64,000 nt of DNA from Algoriphagus pacificus (lineage in GTDB: Bacteria; Bacteroidota; Bacteroidia; Cytophagales; Cyclobacteriaceae). The notes beneath the pieces were generated by a model. That model saw only the letters and a program-made list of their open reading frames with translations, was not told where the DNA came from and did no database searches. Within the stretch, counting starts at the first letter, position 1; each line of letters opens with the position of its first letter. Of this stretch, positions 26,217-36,187 are shown one piece after another. The position numbers and the translations under genes are program-made. The DNA is taken from positions 1 through 64,000 of the forward strand of contig NZ_JAFKCU010000004.1 in assembly GCF_017254845.1 (NCBI RefSeq), in the 5' to 3' direction.

Positions 26217-27365
26217 TCAATCCAATAAATGAGCACCTGCAGAGGGACTTACGGCTATGAATTCAGGTTCAATTTGAAAAGTATCCTGGTAGCTTTTGGA
26301 TATAGTTTTTTTGAAATCATCCACAGAATCGGTTTTCAAAAGATTGATCGTACAGCCTCCAAATCCGCCTCCCATCATTCTAGATCCGAGTACATAAGGT
26401 TTTTTCCAAGCTTCTTCAGCTAAAAAATCCAACTCCTTGCAGCTGACTTCATAATCATCGCTCAAGCTAGTATGAGAAGCATTCATCAATTTTCCAAAAC
26501 CCTCCAAATCTCCAGTCTTCAGGCAATTTCCGGCTTTGTGAACCCGGCCATCTTCCATAATCACATGTTTTGCTTTAGGAAAAAGTTCTGCCGGTAAAAT
26601 TGCTTTCACTTGGTCCAATGCAGATTCTGGAATATCTCTTAAAGTTTTGATTCCCGGAAAAGCATCGGATAAGAGGCTAACACTTTCTTCAACAGCAGCT
26701 CTTCTTTTATTGTAGGCAGAATCCGCTAATTTATGTTTCACCTTGGTGTTTACTAGTAATAGACTGTATTCTCCAAAGGAAATTGGGATTTCCTGATGAC
26801 TATTAGTTCGACAATCCAATAATAAGGCATGATTTGCTTTTCCGAAGGCCGAAGCATAAGGATCCATGATGCCACAATTCAAACCTTCAAAAAGCTGTTC
26901 TGATTTCTGGGCATAAAGTGCTAGCGATTTCTTTGGGATTTTAAAATCAAAGAGTCCAGAAAGAGCAGTTCCAATTCCTACTGAAAGTGCTGCGGAGGAT
27001 GAAAGACCGGATCCGACTGGAATATTCCCTCCAAAAGCCATATCAAAACCAGTGACAGGATATCCTGCCTGTTTGAATTGGGATACCATTCCCATGATAT
27101 AGTTTGCCCAATGCCCTTTCTTTGGAGAAAAGGATTGCAGGTCAAAAACAAAATCTTCCTGAAAATCTACAGAATGGATTCTGGTTGTGTTGGTTCCGTT
27201 TTTTTGAACCCCAACCCAAATACCTTGAGCCACTGCAGCTGGGAATACAAATCCCTCTTGGTAATCTGTATGCTCTCCAATTAGATTGATTCTTCCCGGG
27301 GCAAATGCTACCAAGGGATCTTGAGAGAAAATCTCAAGAAATGCTTTTGCGATGATTTCACGCAT
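26217..27365 (-). CDS. galK: Galactokinase
   Basis: A 382-residue GHMP kinase that phosphorylates galactose to galactose-1-phosphate. The galactokinase signature GRINLIGEHTDY is at residues 24-35, the GHMP ATP-binding motif PVGSGLSSSAALSVG at about 115-129, and the C-terminal GSRMMGGGFGGC motif is intact. The length is normal. Its ATG overlaps the stop of the LacI-type regulator gene by one base (TAATG), so the two are translationally coupled and probably share the operator at 28413. No galT or galE is in the window; an aldose 1-epimerase gene lies 26 kb away. Confidence 0.97.
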   Translation of the reverse strand: MREIIAKAFLEIFSQDPLVAFAPGRINLIGEHTDYQEGFVFPAAVAQGIWVGVQKNGTNTTRIHSVDFQEDFVFDLQSFSPKKGHWANYIMGMVSQFKQAGYPVTGFDMAFGGNIPVGSGLSSSAALSVGIGTALSGLFDFKIPKKSLALYAQKSEQLFEGLNCGIMDPYASAFGKANHALLLDCRTNSHQEIPISFGEYSLLLVNTKVKHKLADSAYNKRRAAVEESVSLLSDAFPGIKTLRDIPESALDQVKAILPAELFPKAKHVIMEDGRVHKAGNCLKTGDLEGFGKLMNASHTSLSDDYEVSCKELDFLAEEAWKKPYVLGSRMMGGGFGGCTINLLKTDSVDDFKKTISKSYQDTFQIEPEFIAVSPSAGAHLLD

Positions 27366-28390
27366 TATTTACTGACTTTTGTTGATTGTCTTGGGATAAG
27401 AGTAGTTTCCAAAACAATGGAAATTGGATCATCAGAGGCAATACCATCCAATTGATCAAGCAGGTGGCTAACTGCCAATTTTCCCATTTCATAACCGGGT
27501 TGGGAAACCGTCGTCAAAGGTGGTTCTACCACAGCAGCAGTAGGATTATTAGTGAAACCAGCCAAAGCGATGTCTTGTGGGATGCGAATTCCCTTGCTTT
27601 TCCAAAGCATTAAAACTTCTACAGCAATAGGATCTATCATACAGAAAACGCCATCTGGTCTGTTATCCATTTCAAGGATTTCCTCTCCAACAGCGATATT
27701 TCCTTCGGTAGTCAAGTCAGTAACCTTTACTAGACTTTCACTTTCAGGAATTCCAAATTCTTTTAGGGCTTTTAAATAACCCTCTTTTCGCTTTTTGCTG
27801 ATATATAAATCTTCTGGGCCAGAAATGTACATAACTCGCTTGCAGCCCATCTCCAAGAGATGTTTAGTGACTTGATAAGCTCCACCAACATCATTAAAAG
27901 TAATTTTGGAAACAGGTATGTCCTCTTGCACTCGATCAAAAAGCACAAATGGAATCTCGCGATTGTATAATTCAAAGAGGTGTTCGTAATGATTGGTTTC
28001 TCTGCTCAATGAAATCAGTAAGGCATCCACCTGGCTAGCTACCAGAGTTTTGATGTTTGCGATTTCCAGTTCCAAATGCTCATTGGACTGGCATATCATC
28101 ACATTGTATCCCCTAACATTGGCTTGATCTTGGATTCCTGAGATACAGGAAGCAAAGAAGTGAGAGGTAATTTCAGGCACGATCACCCCCAGCGTTTTGG
28201 TACGGCTGATACGAAGACTTTGCGCAAGAAGGTTTGGCTGGTAGTTCATTTCCTTAGCCATTTCCACGATCTTTCGCTTCGTTTCAGGGTGTAACTCTGG
28301 TGAGTCTTTTAAGGCCCTGGAAATGGTAGAAACTGATACGCCTAATTTCTTGGCGATTTCTTTCATCGTTACCTGATGCCCTTTTTTCAT
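27365..28390 (-). CDS. LacI-family transcriptional regulator
   Basis: A 341-residue regulator with an N-terminal LacI helix-turn-helix (MKEIAKKLGVSVSTISRALK, with LHPETKRKIVEMAKEMNYQPN as the hinge-proximal part). A periplasmic-binding-protein-like effector domain follows (TKTLGVIVPEITSHFFASCISGI, VTKHLLEMGCKRVMYISGPED, DIALAGFTNNP). It most likely controls itself and galK, since it lies directly upstream with a one-base overlap and a palindromic site sits 23 bases before its start. The effector is probably galactose or a derivative, by context only. Confidence 0.93.
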   Translation of the reverse strand: MKKGHQVTMKEIAKKLGVSVSTISRALKDSPELHPETKRKIVEMAKEMNYQPNLLAQSLRISRTKTLGVIVPEITSHFFASCISGIQDQANVRGYNVMICQSNEHLELEIANIKTLVASQVDALLISLSRETNHYEHLFELYNREIPFVLFDRVQEDIPVSKITFNDVGGAYQVTKHLLEMGCKRVMYISGPEDLYISKKRKEGYLKALKEFGIPESESLVKVTDLTTEGNIAVGEEILEMDNRPDGVFCMIDPIAVEVLMLWKSKGIRIPQDIALAGFTNNPTAAVVEPPLTTVSQPGYEMGKLAVSHLLDQLDGIASDDPISIVLETTLIPRQSTKVSK

Positions 28391-28412
28391 GGATGAAATT
28401 TTGGTTAACTAC

Positions 28413-28430
28413 TATGCATACGATTGCATA
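28413..28430. promoter_or_regulatory. Palindromic LacI-type operator upstream of lacI-galK
   Basis: TATGCATACGATTGCATA has perfect six-base arms (TATGCA/TGCATA) and a central CG, with only the two inner pairs not matching. This is the classic shape of a LacI-family operator. It is 23 bases upstream of the regulator's ATG, well placed for autorepression. I noticed no second copy in the window. Confidence 0.7.
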
Positions 28431-28461
28431 CTAGATTAAAATGTACTGGAAAGATAAGAGA

Positions 28462-29442
28462 TTACTCTTGGTAAACCGTAAATAAAACAGTTTCTCCCAC
28501 AGCTTGCAAGGTTCTGCGGTCAATCAATTCCATATTATCACTATGGGTATGGTGATAATGACCAAATCCATAGTCTGGTGAAAAGTCTAGAATATCAATC
28601 ATAGGAATTCCAGCCTTTGCATTGACAAAAGCGTGATCATCTAGGATTTCTGCAGCATCCCTTATAACGAAAAAGTCACCGTGGCCGATTTTAGCAGCAT
28701 TTTCCCAGACTTTTCTAAGTATCCCTGCGGCATATTGCTTGCTGTAGCCTTCCCAATAGAAATGGGCTCCTTTGGCTCCTACCATGTCTAGGAGGATTCC
28801 GTAGTAAGCGGTATAATTTGTAACATGTTTATTTTCGGACCAATACTGAGAACCCAAACACCACCAGAAATCTTGGGAAGTATTTCGGTTTGTAGTTTGA
28901 TCCGGTTCTCCATCATCTTCACCATCGAAGAGGATGAAATCAATACCTACATCCGGCTTTAGTTCTTGGGAAGTGATGGTTCTGGCGATTTCCAAAAGAA
29001 CTCCAACACCGCTGGCCCCATCATTGGCTCCATCGATAGGTTGGTCTAAATCCTGAGAATCTTTATCAGCAATCCTTCTTGTGTCCCAATGCGCAGAAAG
29101 CATGATTCTTTTGCTCGCTGATGGATTATAAGAAGCAATGATATTGGTGAGATCCCAAGTCAGATTATCATATGTTTTAGCTTCAAAATCCTGAGTTTGT
29201 ACGCTCAATCCATAGCTTTCAAACTTGGAAATGATCCATTCCTTTGTCTCCTGATGAGCAGGAGTCATCGGTACTCTTGGGCCAAAATCAACTTGCTTTT
29301 GGATGTAAGCATATGCGGAATCAGCTGAAAAGCTAGGGTAGGGCTTTGCAGGAGTTTCAGTTACTGTCTCGGTTTTCTTTTCTGTCGGGCCACAAGCCCA
29401 AGCCAGAAATAAAATACCGACTAGCCATATTCTATTCTTCAT
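28462..29442 (-). CDS. M28-family zinc peptidase / glutaminyl cyclase-like lipoprotein
   Basis: A 326-residue exported protein starting at ATG 29442, with lipobox AWAC ([18 protein letters not shown]). The M28 zinc ligands appear in order: SAHWDTR (His), DGANDGASG (Asp), LFDGEDDGE (Glu) and HYHHTHSD (final His). The FDGED and tryptophan-rich region is also seen in bacterial glutaminyl-peptide cyclotransferases, so either aminopeptidase or cyclase activity is possible. The start codon lies inside the 3' end of cysS (11-base overlap), so it is expressed with cysS even though the functions look unrelated. Confidence 0.85.
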   Translation of the reverse strand: MKNRIWLVGILFLAWACGPTEKKTETVTETPAKPYPSFSADSAYAYIQKQVDFGPRVPMTPAHQETKEWIISKFESYGLSVQTQDFEAKTYDNLTWDLTNIIASYNPSASKRIMLSAHWDTRRIADKDSQDLDQPIDGANDGASGVGVLLEIARTITSQELKPDVGIDFILFDGEDDGEPDQTTNRNTSQDFWWCLGSQYWSENKHVTNYTAYYGILLDMVGAKGAHFYWEGYSKQYAAGILRKVWENAAKIGHGDFFVIRDAAEILDDHAFVNAKAGIPMIDILDFSPDYGFGHYHHTHSDNMELIDRRTLQAVGETVLFTVYQE

Positions 29443-30922
29443 ATGCCCAATCAATTTTATCTTTCATGTCTTTCACTACGAAACCAAGATCTTTTAATCC
29501 AGCTCTGATTTCATCCACTTTGTCATAATCTCTTGCCATTTTAGCTTCAGTATAAAGCTTTAATAAGAGATTGATCATTTTGTTTTGGCTGTCTGATTTC
29601 TCTTCTACCAGACCAAGTATTTCTTCAACAAAAGTGAGGAAGGTGTTTATCAATTTATGGAAAGTCTCTTCTCCTAAGGCAGCCGATTCCAACTGTCCGG
29701 TGTACATGGAATTGATCTTTTTCAACAGGTTGAAAAGGTGACCAATTGCCTGGGCCGTATTAAAATCATCATCCATAGCTCGGTAAGCATTGGTGATGCT
29801 AGATTCGATCTGCTCAATCTGTTTTTTATCCACAGCAACATCCGATGCTTGATATTCCAGCATTTTAGCAATTCTCAATCCATTGATCAGCTTTTTATAT
29901 CCTTTTTGGGCTGCTTTTAATGCATCGTTTGAGAAATCTAAAGTCGAACGATAATGTGCCGTCAGCATAAAGTAGCGGATCGTCATTGGGCTATAGGCCT
30001 GCTCCAATAGATCATGATCTCCGTTGAATAATTCTTGCAGGGTAATAAAATTCCCTAAAGATTTACCCATCTTCTGACCATTGATCGTGATCATATTGTT
30101 GTGCATCCAATAGTTTACTGGATCTTTATGATTGCATGCGTTTCCTTGTGCTATCTCACATTCATGATGAGGAAACATCAAATCCATTCCACCGCCGTGG
30201 ATATCGAAGTTATTACCCAAGTATTTTGAGCTCATGGCAGTACACTCGAGGTGCCAACCCGGAAATCCTACACCCCAAGGAGAATCCCATTTCATAAGAT
30301 GCTCAAAAGCGGCATTTTTCCATAAAGCAAAGTCTACTGGATTCCGCTTTTCGGATTGTCCATCCAGATCTCTGCTTCCACTCATTAATTCATCGATAAC
30401 TCTCCCAGAAAGCCTTCCATAAGGAGTTTTTTCATTGTATTTCAAAGTGTCAAAATACACGGAGCCGTTGACTTCGTAAGCCAATCCTTCTTTCAGAATC
30501 GCTTCTACTAATGCAATTTGCTCTGGAATATGTCCGGTTGCACGAGGCTCGATGTTCGGCTTCCAGGTATTTAATAAAGCCATATCCCTGTGGTAGGAAT
30601 CCGTGTATTGCTGCGCAATTTCCATAGGCTCCAATTGCTCAAGCTTGGCTTTTTTGGCGATTTTATCTTCTCCCTCGTCGGCATCACCTTGCAGGTGACC
30701 TACATCAGTGATATTTCTAACATACCTAACACGATATCCCAAATGGGTAAGGTATCTGTTAACTGTGTCAAAAGTTACTGCTGGTCTGGCATGTCCCAAA
30801 TGTGCGTCTCCGTAAACAGTCGGTCCGCAGACATACAAACCTACGAAAGGAGGGTTAATGGCTTGGAAGTTCTCTTTCTTGCGGGAAAGAGTGTTGTAAA
30901 GCTTTAATTGATGCGATTTCAT
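29432..30922 (-). CDS. cysS: Cysteinyl-tRNA synthetase
   Basis: A 496-residue class I aminoacyl-tRNA synthetase that charges tRNA-Cys. The start at ATG 30922 gives [17 protein letters not shown]. The HIGH-type motif is [15 protein letters not shown], the zinc-binding C..H..E region is in [20 protein letters not shown], and the KMSKS-type loop is [11 protein letters not shown]. The C-terminal DALR-like helical domain is present. A near-consensus -7 promoter box lies only seven bases before the ATG, suggesting a very short leader. The 3' end overlaps the M28 peptidase gene. Confidence 0.97.
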   Translation of the reverse strand: MKSHQLKLYNTLSRKKENFQAINPPFVGLYVCGPTVYGDAHLGHARPAVTFDTVNRYLTHLGYRVRYVRNITDVGHLQGDADEGEDKIAKKAKLEQLEPMEIAQQYTDSYHRDMALLNTWKPNIEPRATGHIPEQIALVEAILKEGLAYEVNGSVYFDTLKYNEKTPYGRLSGRVIDELMSGSRDLDGQSEKRNPVDFALWKNAAFEHLMKWDSPWGVGFPGWHLECTAMSSKYLGNNFDIHGGGMDLMFPHHECEIAQGNACNHKDPVNYWMHNNMITINGQKMGKSLGNFITLQELFNGDHDLLEQAYSPMTIRYFMLTAHYRSTLDFSNDALKAAQKGYKKLINGLRIAKMLEYQASDVAVDKKQIEQIESSITNAYRAMDDDFNTAQAIGHLFNLLKKINSMYTGQLESAALGEETFHKLINTFLTFVEEILGLVEEKSDSQNKMINLLLKLYTEAKMARDYDKVDEIRAGLKDLGFVVKDMKDKIDWAYEE

Positions 30923-30929
30923 AAGTCTG

Positions 30930-30937
30930 CAAAAGTA
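30930..30937 (-). promoter_or_regulatory. -7 promoter box of cysS (TACTTTTG)
   Basis: On the minus strand the sequence reads TACTTTTG, a perfect match to the Bacteroidota TAnnTTTG -7 consensus. It ends seven bases before the cysS ATG at 30922-30920, which puts the expected transcription start at or next to the start codon. Confidence 0.55.
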
Positions 30938-31072
30938 CAAATTTGAGTCTGATAATTATTGGGTAACGAGATCCGTGTGGCACGGTTCGGAATCGGGCTG
31001 CAAAATATAAGTTTCGATTTTAATAAATAGGGAATTTGAAATTAATGAAATTCAAGGGATACAATATTTTGG

Positions 31073-31106
31073 CAAAAAAGAACCTCCTGATTGAAGTCAG
31101 GAGGTT
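31073..31106 (-). terminator. Terminator downstream of purH
   Basis: AACCTCCTGA (31081-31090) and TCAGGAGGTT (31097-31106) form a perfect ten-base stem with a six-base loop. On the minus strand it is followed by CTTTTTT, ideal for purH transcripts. Confidence 0.9.
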
Positions 31107-31136
31107 TCTCTTTTAAAAATTATAGTATTTAAACTA

Positions 31137-32663
31137 TCAATGCTTAAAGTGTCTCACTCCTGTCATCACCATGGACATGCCGTGGTCATTACAATAGTCG
31201 ATGCTCAATTGATCTTTGATTGATCCTCCAGGTTGTACTACTGCAGTGATTCCAGCTTTGCCAGCTATCTCCACACAATCTGGGAATGGGAAGAAAGCAT
31301 CAGAAGCCATAACAGCTCCCTTCAAATCAAAACCAAACTCATGTGCTTTTGTAATTGCCTGCTTTAATGCATCTACACGGGAAGTTTGTCCAACTCCAGA
31401 AGAGAACATCTGATTGTCATTGCTTAGGATAATGGTGTTGGATTTGGTGTGTTTACAGATTTTCGCTGCAAAAACCATCGCGTCCATTTCCTTGTCAGAA
31501 GGAGTTTCTTGAGTTACTACTTTGAAATCTTCTTTAGTTTCAGTTGCCAAATCCCTGTCTTGCTCGATGACGCCATTCAAAAGCGTTTTCATCATTTTTG
31601 TACCAGGAAGATCGATTTTCTGACGAAGTAAAATTCTGTTTTTCTTTGAAGTCAACACTTCCAAAGCTTCTTCGGTAAACTCAGGAGCAATCAATACTTC
31701 GAAGAATAACGAATGCATTTCTTCCGCTGCTTCTTTATCAACTGTTTGATTTGTTACCAAAACACCTCCAAAAGCTGAAATTGTATCCGCTTCGAAAGCT
31801 TTTAGATAAGCTTCTTTTACAGTTGGTGCCAAAGCAACTCCACAAGCATTTGTATGCTTTAGGATAGCGAAAGCTGTTTCTCCTTTGAATTCAGCGATCA
31901 AATTCACCGCTGCGTCTACATCTACTAGATTATTGTAAGAAAGTTCTTTGCCATTCAACTGATCAAACAAAGCATCCATATCTCCATAGAAATGAGCTGC
32001 TTGATGTGGGTTTTCTCCGTAACGAAGCGCTTTAGCTTTGTTTTCAGAAACTTTCAACGCAGGAATATTTTCAACTCTGTTGAAGTAATTGAAAATATGA
32101 GTATCGTAATTAGATGACACTTGGAAAGCCTGAGCAGCAAAATAACGACGGTCTTCTAAAGTAGTCGCGCCATCTTGCTCAGTTAATCTTTGCTCCAACT
32201 CTTTATATTGATCTTTAGAAGCTATGATGGTTACATCCTTAAAGTTTTTGGCAGCAGCACGTATCAAGGAGATGCCACCGATGTCAATTTTTTCGATAAT
32301 ATCTGCTTCAGAAGCTCCTGAAGCTACTGTCTCTTCGAAAGGATACAAATCCACAATTACCAAATCAATAGCTGGGATTTCATATTCAGCTGCCTGAGAA
32401 AGGTCTCCTTCGTTTTCTCTTCTGTAAAGAATACCACCAAAGATTTTTGGGTGAAGGGTCTTTACTCTTCCGCCGAAAATAGATGGGTAGCTAGTCAATT
32501 CTTCAACCGGAACAACTGCTGCACCCTGCTCTTCAATAAACTTTTGAGTGCCACCAGTAGAATAGATGGTTACTCCGTGTTTTTTTAATAGGGCAATGAT
32601 AGGTTCGAGATTGTCTTTATAGAAGACAGAGATTAAGGCAGATTGAATTTTCTTTGTTGCCAT
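31137..32663 (-). CDS. purH: Bifunctional AICAR formyltransferase / IMP cyclohydrolase
   Basis: A 508-residue enzyme for the last two steps of purine synthesis: formyl transfer to AICAR, then closure to IMP. The IMP cyclohydrolase (MGS-like) domain occupies about residues 1-150, with YSTGGTQKFIEEQG, SIFGGRVKTLHPKIFGGIL and DIGGISLIRAAAKNF. The transformylase domain follows, with LRYGENPHQAAHFYG, the catalytic lysine-histidine pair in AILKHTNACGVA and the C-terminal MVMTGVRHFKH. Length and motifs are normal. It has its own -7 promoter box and terminator, so it is a single-gene unit. Confidence 0.97.
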   Translation of the reverse strand: MATKKIQSALISVFYKDNLEPIIALLKKHGVTIYSTGGTQKFIEEQGAAVVPVEELTSYPSIFGGRVKTLHPKIFGGILYRRENEGDLSQAAEYEIPAIDLVIVDLYPFEETVASGASEADIIEKIDIGGISLIRAAAKNFKDVTIIASKDQYKELEQRLTEQDGATTLEDRRYFAAQAFQVSSNYDTHIFNYFNRVENIPALKVSENKAKALRYGENPHQAAHFYGDMDALFDQLNGKELSYNNLVDVDAAVNLIAEFKGETAFAILKHTNACGVALAPTVKEAYLKAFEADTISAFGGVLVTNQTVDKEAAEEMHSLFFEVLIAPEFTEEALEVLTSKKNRILLRQKIDLPGTKMMKTLLNGVIEQDRDLATETKEDFKVVTQETPSDKEMDAMVFAAKICKHTKSNTIILSNDNQMFSSGVGQTSRVDALKQAITKAHEFGFDLKGAVMASDAFFPFPDCVEIAGKAGITAVVQPGGSIKDQLSIDYCNDHGMSMVMTGVRHFKH

Positions 32664-32719
32664 TTGGGAATGGATTTGTTTGATTTCTAAAGGATAACCT
32701 TGCCCGCCAAAGCGGAATG

Positions 32720-32727
32720 CAAAGGTA
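32720..32727 (-). promoter_or_regulatory. -7 promoter box of purH (TACCTTTG)
   Basis: The minus strand reads TACCTTTG, an exact match to TAnnTTTG, about 57 bases upstream of the purH ATG at 32663. The leader is G+C-rich in its first part (GGCGGGCAAGG). I saw no recognisable purine riboswitch. Confidence 0.55.
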
Positions 32728-32817
32728 GGAAAAAAGACCTAAAGGATGGGTGATTAAAATATAATTTGGGGCAAACTTCAAAAATGAAAAAGGATAAGGG
32801 CTTTTTATTGAAATGAA

Positions 32818-34488
32818 TTAATTCTTAGCGAGAAACTCTTTTGCCTCAACTATTTCCTTCCTTTCAATCTCATTGAGATTGGTTAAATCAATCATTTGCT
32901 TAAAATATGAGATAGAAAGGCTATGGTTTCCTGAAAGTTCAGCAGCTTTTGCAGCCCCGTAAAGCCCATTGAATCGTTTCGGGTGTTGAGTTAGATCATA
33001 TTCATAGGCTATCAATGCCTCAGCTGGTAATTTTGATTCCATTAGGAGGTCTCCAAGTAATTCTCCGGCTGGCAAAACTTCTCCTGGAGTTACTGGATGT
33101 TTATTGGTATGATATTCCATTTCCGCAGCGGCTCTCATCATTGCCACAGCTTCTGTCTGATTGCCTTGGAACATGGAAATCCAGGCTTCTACAGTTTTGA
33201 TTTGAATTTGAACTTGATTGGATTCATAAATTTGTTTCATCCGAACCAATTGTTCGTGGTTGGCTTTTAATAGTTCTAATTCTTCTTTTGCTTGGTTGAC
33301 ATCTCCATTTCTGATTGAGCCCATTGCCCTTGCGAAATATAAGATTGACTCTTGCCAAGGGAATTTTTCCCAGTTTAATTCAATTGATGGCATTTCTAGA
33401 TTGGAAGCTAAAATCCAATCTTTAGTTTCCAGTGCAATTCGAGACGGGATTGCTGCTACAGTGTAAGCAACTTTAAAATTTTCAGGAAAGACTTTTTTAA
33501 AAGTTTTTAGATATTCCAATTGCTCTAAGGCCTTTTTGGTTTCTCCTTTTTGCAAATAAGCATAAACCAAATAATCCATTCCATGCAACTCTTCATCCCA
33601 ATGACCATCCGGATCAATACTTTCAGCATAGCATATTGCGGAAGAGGTGGAATTTAGATTGGAATTTATCGACTCTTCCCAAAGTCCAAGTCTTGTAAAA
33701 ATATGTGAGGGCATATGTTGCGCATGTGCCGAAGATGGAGCGATTTGGGCGTATTTCCTGGCAGTGGCAAGAGCTAAGTTCGCCAACTCCGGATAGTCAT
33801 AATTATGAATGATGTAATGCGCGATGCCAGGGTGATCGGGTTGGTTGGGATATATGGATTCCAATATGGCTCCAGATTTTCTTTGAGCTTTGTAAGTTTT
33901 ATCATTGGGGTCAGCTGTTGCCCTTAAAGCCAAAGCATAAAAAATTGCTGCTTCTTTATCATCGGGGAATTCACGATAAACTTTTTCCATGGCTAGTTCA
34001 AATCTATGAGCCCGTTCCTGGTGACTTTGAGTTTCCCAGTCTTCATAGAACTTAGATAAAGCAAGTATGTATGCTTTCTCTCTTTCATCTCTTACAAGCG
34101 ATCTGGCCAGTTCTAAAGCCAAAGCACCCTTTTCCAGATAAGCTGTTCCTGACTGTAGCCAAAGTGAATGAAAATTGCTCATAGCTACACCCCAATAAGC
34201 CATGGCACAATCTGGATCATCTGCAATTATCTGAGCGAAGGCTTTTTCTGCTTCTGAATATTCAAAAGAATGTAATAAGGAAATGGCCAGATCAAACTTT
34301 TTGCGAACATCTTCTTCGCAAGAAATAGAAAAGCTTACTTCCCCAAAATCCCCATTTCCACATAAGGTAATGTCTCCTTGGAGTAGATTTAAGTCACTTA
34401 AATCCTCGCTCTTTATTTTTTTGAAATTGCAGCTAAACCCTAGGAATAGAAGGATGCAGACTGGAAAAATTAGATTCAAGGTTTTCAT
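32818..34488 (-). CDS. Tetratricopeptide-repeat lipoprotein
   Basis: A 556-residue exported protein; ATG 34488 gives MKTLNLIFPVCILLFLGFSC with a lipobox at GFSC (Cys20). The body is a helical repeat solenoid: YSEAEKAFAQIIADDPDCAMAYWGVAMSNF is a clear TPR unit, others cover ALATARKYAQIAPSSAHAQHMPSHIFTRLGLW, and TPRs recur at the C terminus (PAEALIAYEYDLTQHPKRFNGLYGAAKAAELSGNHSLS, abbreviated here by key residues). Such lipoproteins are common in this phylum, and no enzymatic motif is visible. It is flanked by non-operonic spacing on both sides. Function unknown. Confidence 0.85.
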   Translation of the reverse strand: MKTLNLIFPVCILLFLGFSCNFKKIKSEDLSDLNLLQGDITLCGNGDFGEVSFSISCEEDVRKKFDLAISLLHSFEYSEAEKAFAQIIADDPDCAMAYWGVAMSNFHSLWLQSGTAYLEKGALALELARSLVRDEREKAYILALSKFYEDWETQSHQERAHRFELAMEKVYREFPDDKEAAIFYALALRATADPNDKTYKAQRKSGAILESIYPNQPDHPGIAHYIIHNYDYPELANLALATARKYAQIAPSSAHAQHMPSHIFTRLGLWEESINSNLNSTSSAICYAESIDPDGHWDEELHGMDYLVYAYLQKGETKKALEQLEYLKTFKKVFPENFKVAYTVAAIPSRIALETKDWILASNLEMPSIELNWEKFPWQESILYFARAMGSIRNGDVNQAKEELELLKANHEQLVRMKQIYESNQVQIQIKTVEAWISMFQGNQTEAVAMMRAAAEMEYHTNKHPVTPGEVLPAGELLGDLLMESKLPAEALIAYEYDLTQHPKRFNGLYGAAKAAELSGNHSLSISYFKQMIDLTNLNEIERKEIVEAKEFLAKN

Positions 34489-34509
34489 TTTCTGATTTTT
34501 TAGTTTCAA

Positions 34510-34777
34510 TCAGGCAGGTGAAAATTTTTGCCATGAAAAATTGATCATCAGTACCTAAAAACCTTCTACTGGGACATTCCCAATTGAGGATTAATATAAG
34601 CTACGACTTTATAAGTCTATCTGCAAATAGTTGATTTTGAGTTGTATAGTTATAAAAATAGTTTACGATCTGTTCTACATTGAAAAAAACAATTATGATT
34701 TAAATAATAGATCCAGCAAAAAAAAAGTGCAGTCCCAAAAGCGTTAGGAACTGCACATTTATATAGCTTATTTAATT
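34510..34777. other. Intergenic gap holding the GH18 terminator
   Basis: This A+T-rich gap between the TPR lipoprotein and GH18 genes has no open frame I can support. Its only clear element is a minus-strand terminator: GTGCAGT (34727-34733) pairs with ACTGCAC (34750-34756), and the stem is followed on the minus strand by a run of nine or more U. That run is encoded by the A-tract at 34718-34726. Confidence 0.8.
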
Positions 34778-35989
34778 TTATTCATTAGCCGCTTTATAAA
34801 TAGCATCAAGCAAACTTCCTTCTTCTTTTGTGTCATTTCCAAGTTCCCAAAACATGATACCACCTAGGCCTTTTTCCATGGTGTATTCTGTTTTTAAAGC
34901 AACGGAAACCGTGTCATCATAGGAAACAAACAAGCTATCTTCTGTATTGTACATGTAAGGCGATTTTGCCTTCTCATCCCAATACCGCTTGAATTTTCCA
35001 TCGGCTTCATACTTTTCCCGGATTTGATGATATGCCATCCAGCCGATTTGTAAGCCTCCGCTCAACTGGTACAATCCATTGTTTACTGGTGGAACCCCTT
35101 TCCAAACTCTCCCATAAAAAGCACTTCCTATTACGATTTGCTTAGGATCTACTCCCTCTTGAATCAGAAAATCAACGATTTTCTCTGCAGACCTAGGATC
35201 TGGATCTAGGTTGTCACCATTCGAATACAAACTGTCTAAATGAGCTTGAAAAGGAGTTCCTGCAATATCTCCACTTTTTACGTCGCCAAGCGGTGTATGA
35301 TGTCCCGTATAAATTGAAACTCCAGAGACTTGGTCATAGGTCATGACATTGGTGTAGTTCGCATACTTCATGACTTCATTCAGCTCGATGAAATCGTAAT
35401 AGCGTTTCCAACCAGCAGATGCAAAAGTCAAGATTTTTGGAGTCTCAAATTGATCTAGCATTTCCCGTAATCCTTTCATTAGGGCGGTGAAGTTTTTGGT
35501 ATCTTCTGGTCGAGCCATGGTGCCAGCTCCGGATATCCCAGGGTATTCCCAGTCCATATCCATTCCGTCCAACTGATATTTTGCGATGAATTCAGATGCA
35601 CTTTTGATGAATTTGGCTCGACTTTCTTCAGTCAAAGCCATATCCGAAAATCCATCAGCTCCCCACCCTCCGCAGGCTATCATCACCTTTAGATCTGGAT
35701 TACGTTCTTTTTGTTTGACCAAAGCCTCCAATTTTGCACCTGCAACTTCTTCATTTCTGAATTTCATTTCTCCATCAATCACGTTTGTGAAGGAGTAAAT
35801 AATGTGAGTCAATTTCTCTACAGGAATTTCTTCAGGCTTATAGTTTCTTTCCGCCACATAGTAAGCCATAATCACCGGGTCAGGTGTCAGGTAAGTAGCT
35901 TGTGGTTCATCCTTTTGATCAGTTGCAGGAGAGGAACAGCTCCATACACTAAGCAGAAGCAAAAGGGTAAAAAGATAGGTGGTTTTCAA
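34778..35989 (-). CDS. Glycoside hydrolase family 18 (chitinase-like) lipoprotein
   Basis: A 403-residue exported enzyme. Lipobox SVWSC with Cys18 follows a leucine-rich signal. The GH18 catalytic signature D-G-M-D-M-D-W-E is intact, with the acid/base Glu at residue 148. Upstream are THIIYSFTNVIDGEM and MIACGGWGADGFSDM (the SxGG-like strand), and downstream VMTYDQVSG and GLGGIMFWELGND. It cleaves beta-1,4 GlcNAc-containing polymers such as chitin, or possibly glycoprotein/peptidoglycan glycans. The start codon is TTG; no in-frame ATG gives the signal peptide. It is a single-gene unit with its own terminator. Confidence 0.92.
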   Translation of the reverse strand: MKTTYLFTLLLLLSVWSCSSPATDQKDEPQATYLTPDPVIMAYYVAERNYKPEEIPVEKLTHIIYSFTNVIDGEMKFRNEEVAGAKLEALVKQKERNPDLKVMIACGGWGADGFSDMALTEESRAKFIKSASEFIAKYQLDGMDMDWEYPGISGAGTMARPEDTKNFTALMKGLREMLDQFETPKILTFASAGWKRYYDFIELNEVMKYANYTNVMTYDQVSGVSIYTGHHTPLGDVKSGDIAGTPFQAHLDSLYSNGDNLDPDPRSAEKIVDFLIQEGVDPKQIVIGSAFYGRVWKGVPPVNNGLYQLSGGLQIGWMAYHQIREKYEADGKFKRYWDEKAKSPYMYNTEDSLFVSYDDTVSVALKTEYTMEKGLGGIMFWELGNDTKEEGSLLDAIYKAANE

Positions 35990-36187
35990 AGTGGAAGTCT
36001 TTTTTACTTTTTAAATAATTTCGAAGAAGTTGAAATTACTTAATTTAAAATATTTTAACATGACCTTTGATAAAAATTAAATCTCGGTAGAGGAATTAGG
36101 ATTTAATTTTGCGAAAAATTTAAATTCGAGCTTTTTTATTTTAACTAACATATGAGTATCATTTGAAAAACACCCTCTTTCTGCGAA

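Noticed and set aside
32664-32719. Purine riboswitch in the purH leader
   Set aside because: The leader is only about 50 bases long and lacks the three-helix purine-aptamer pattern.
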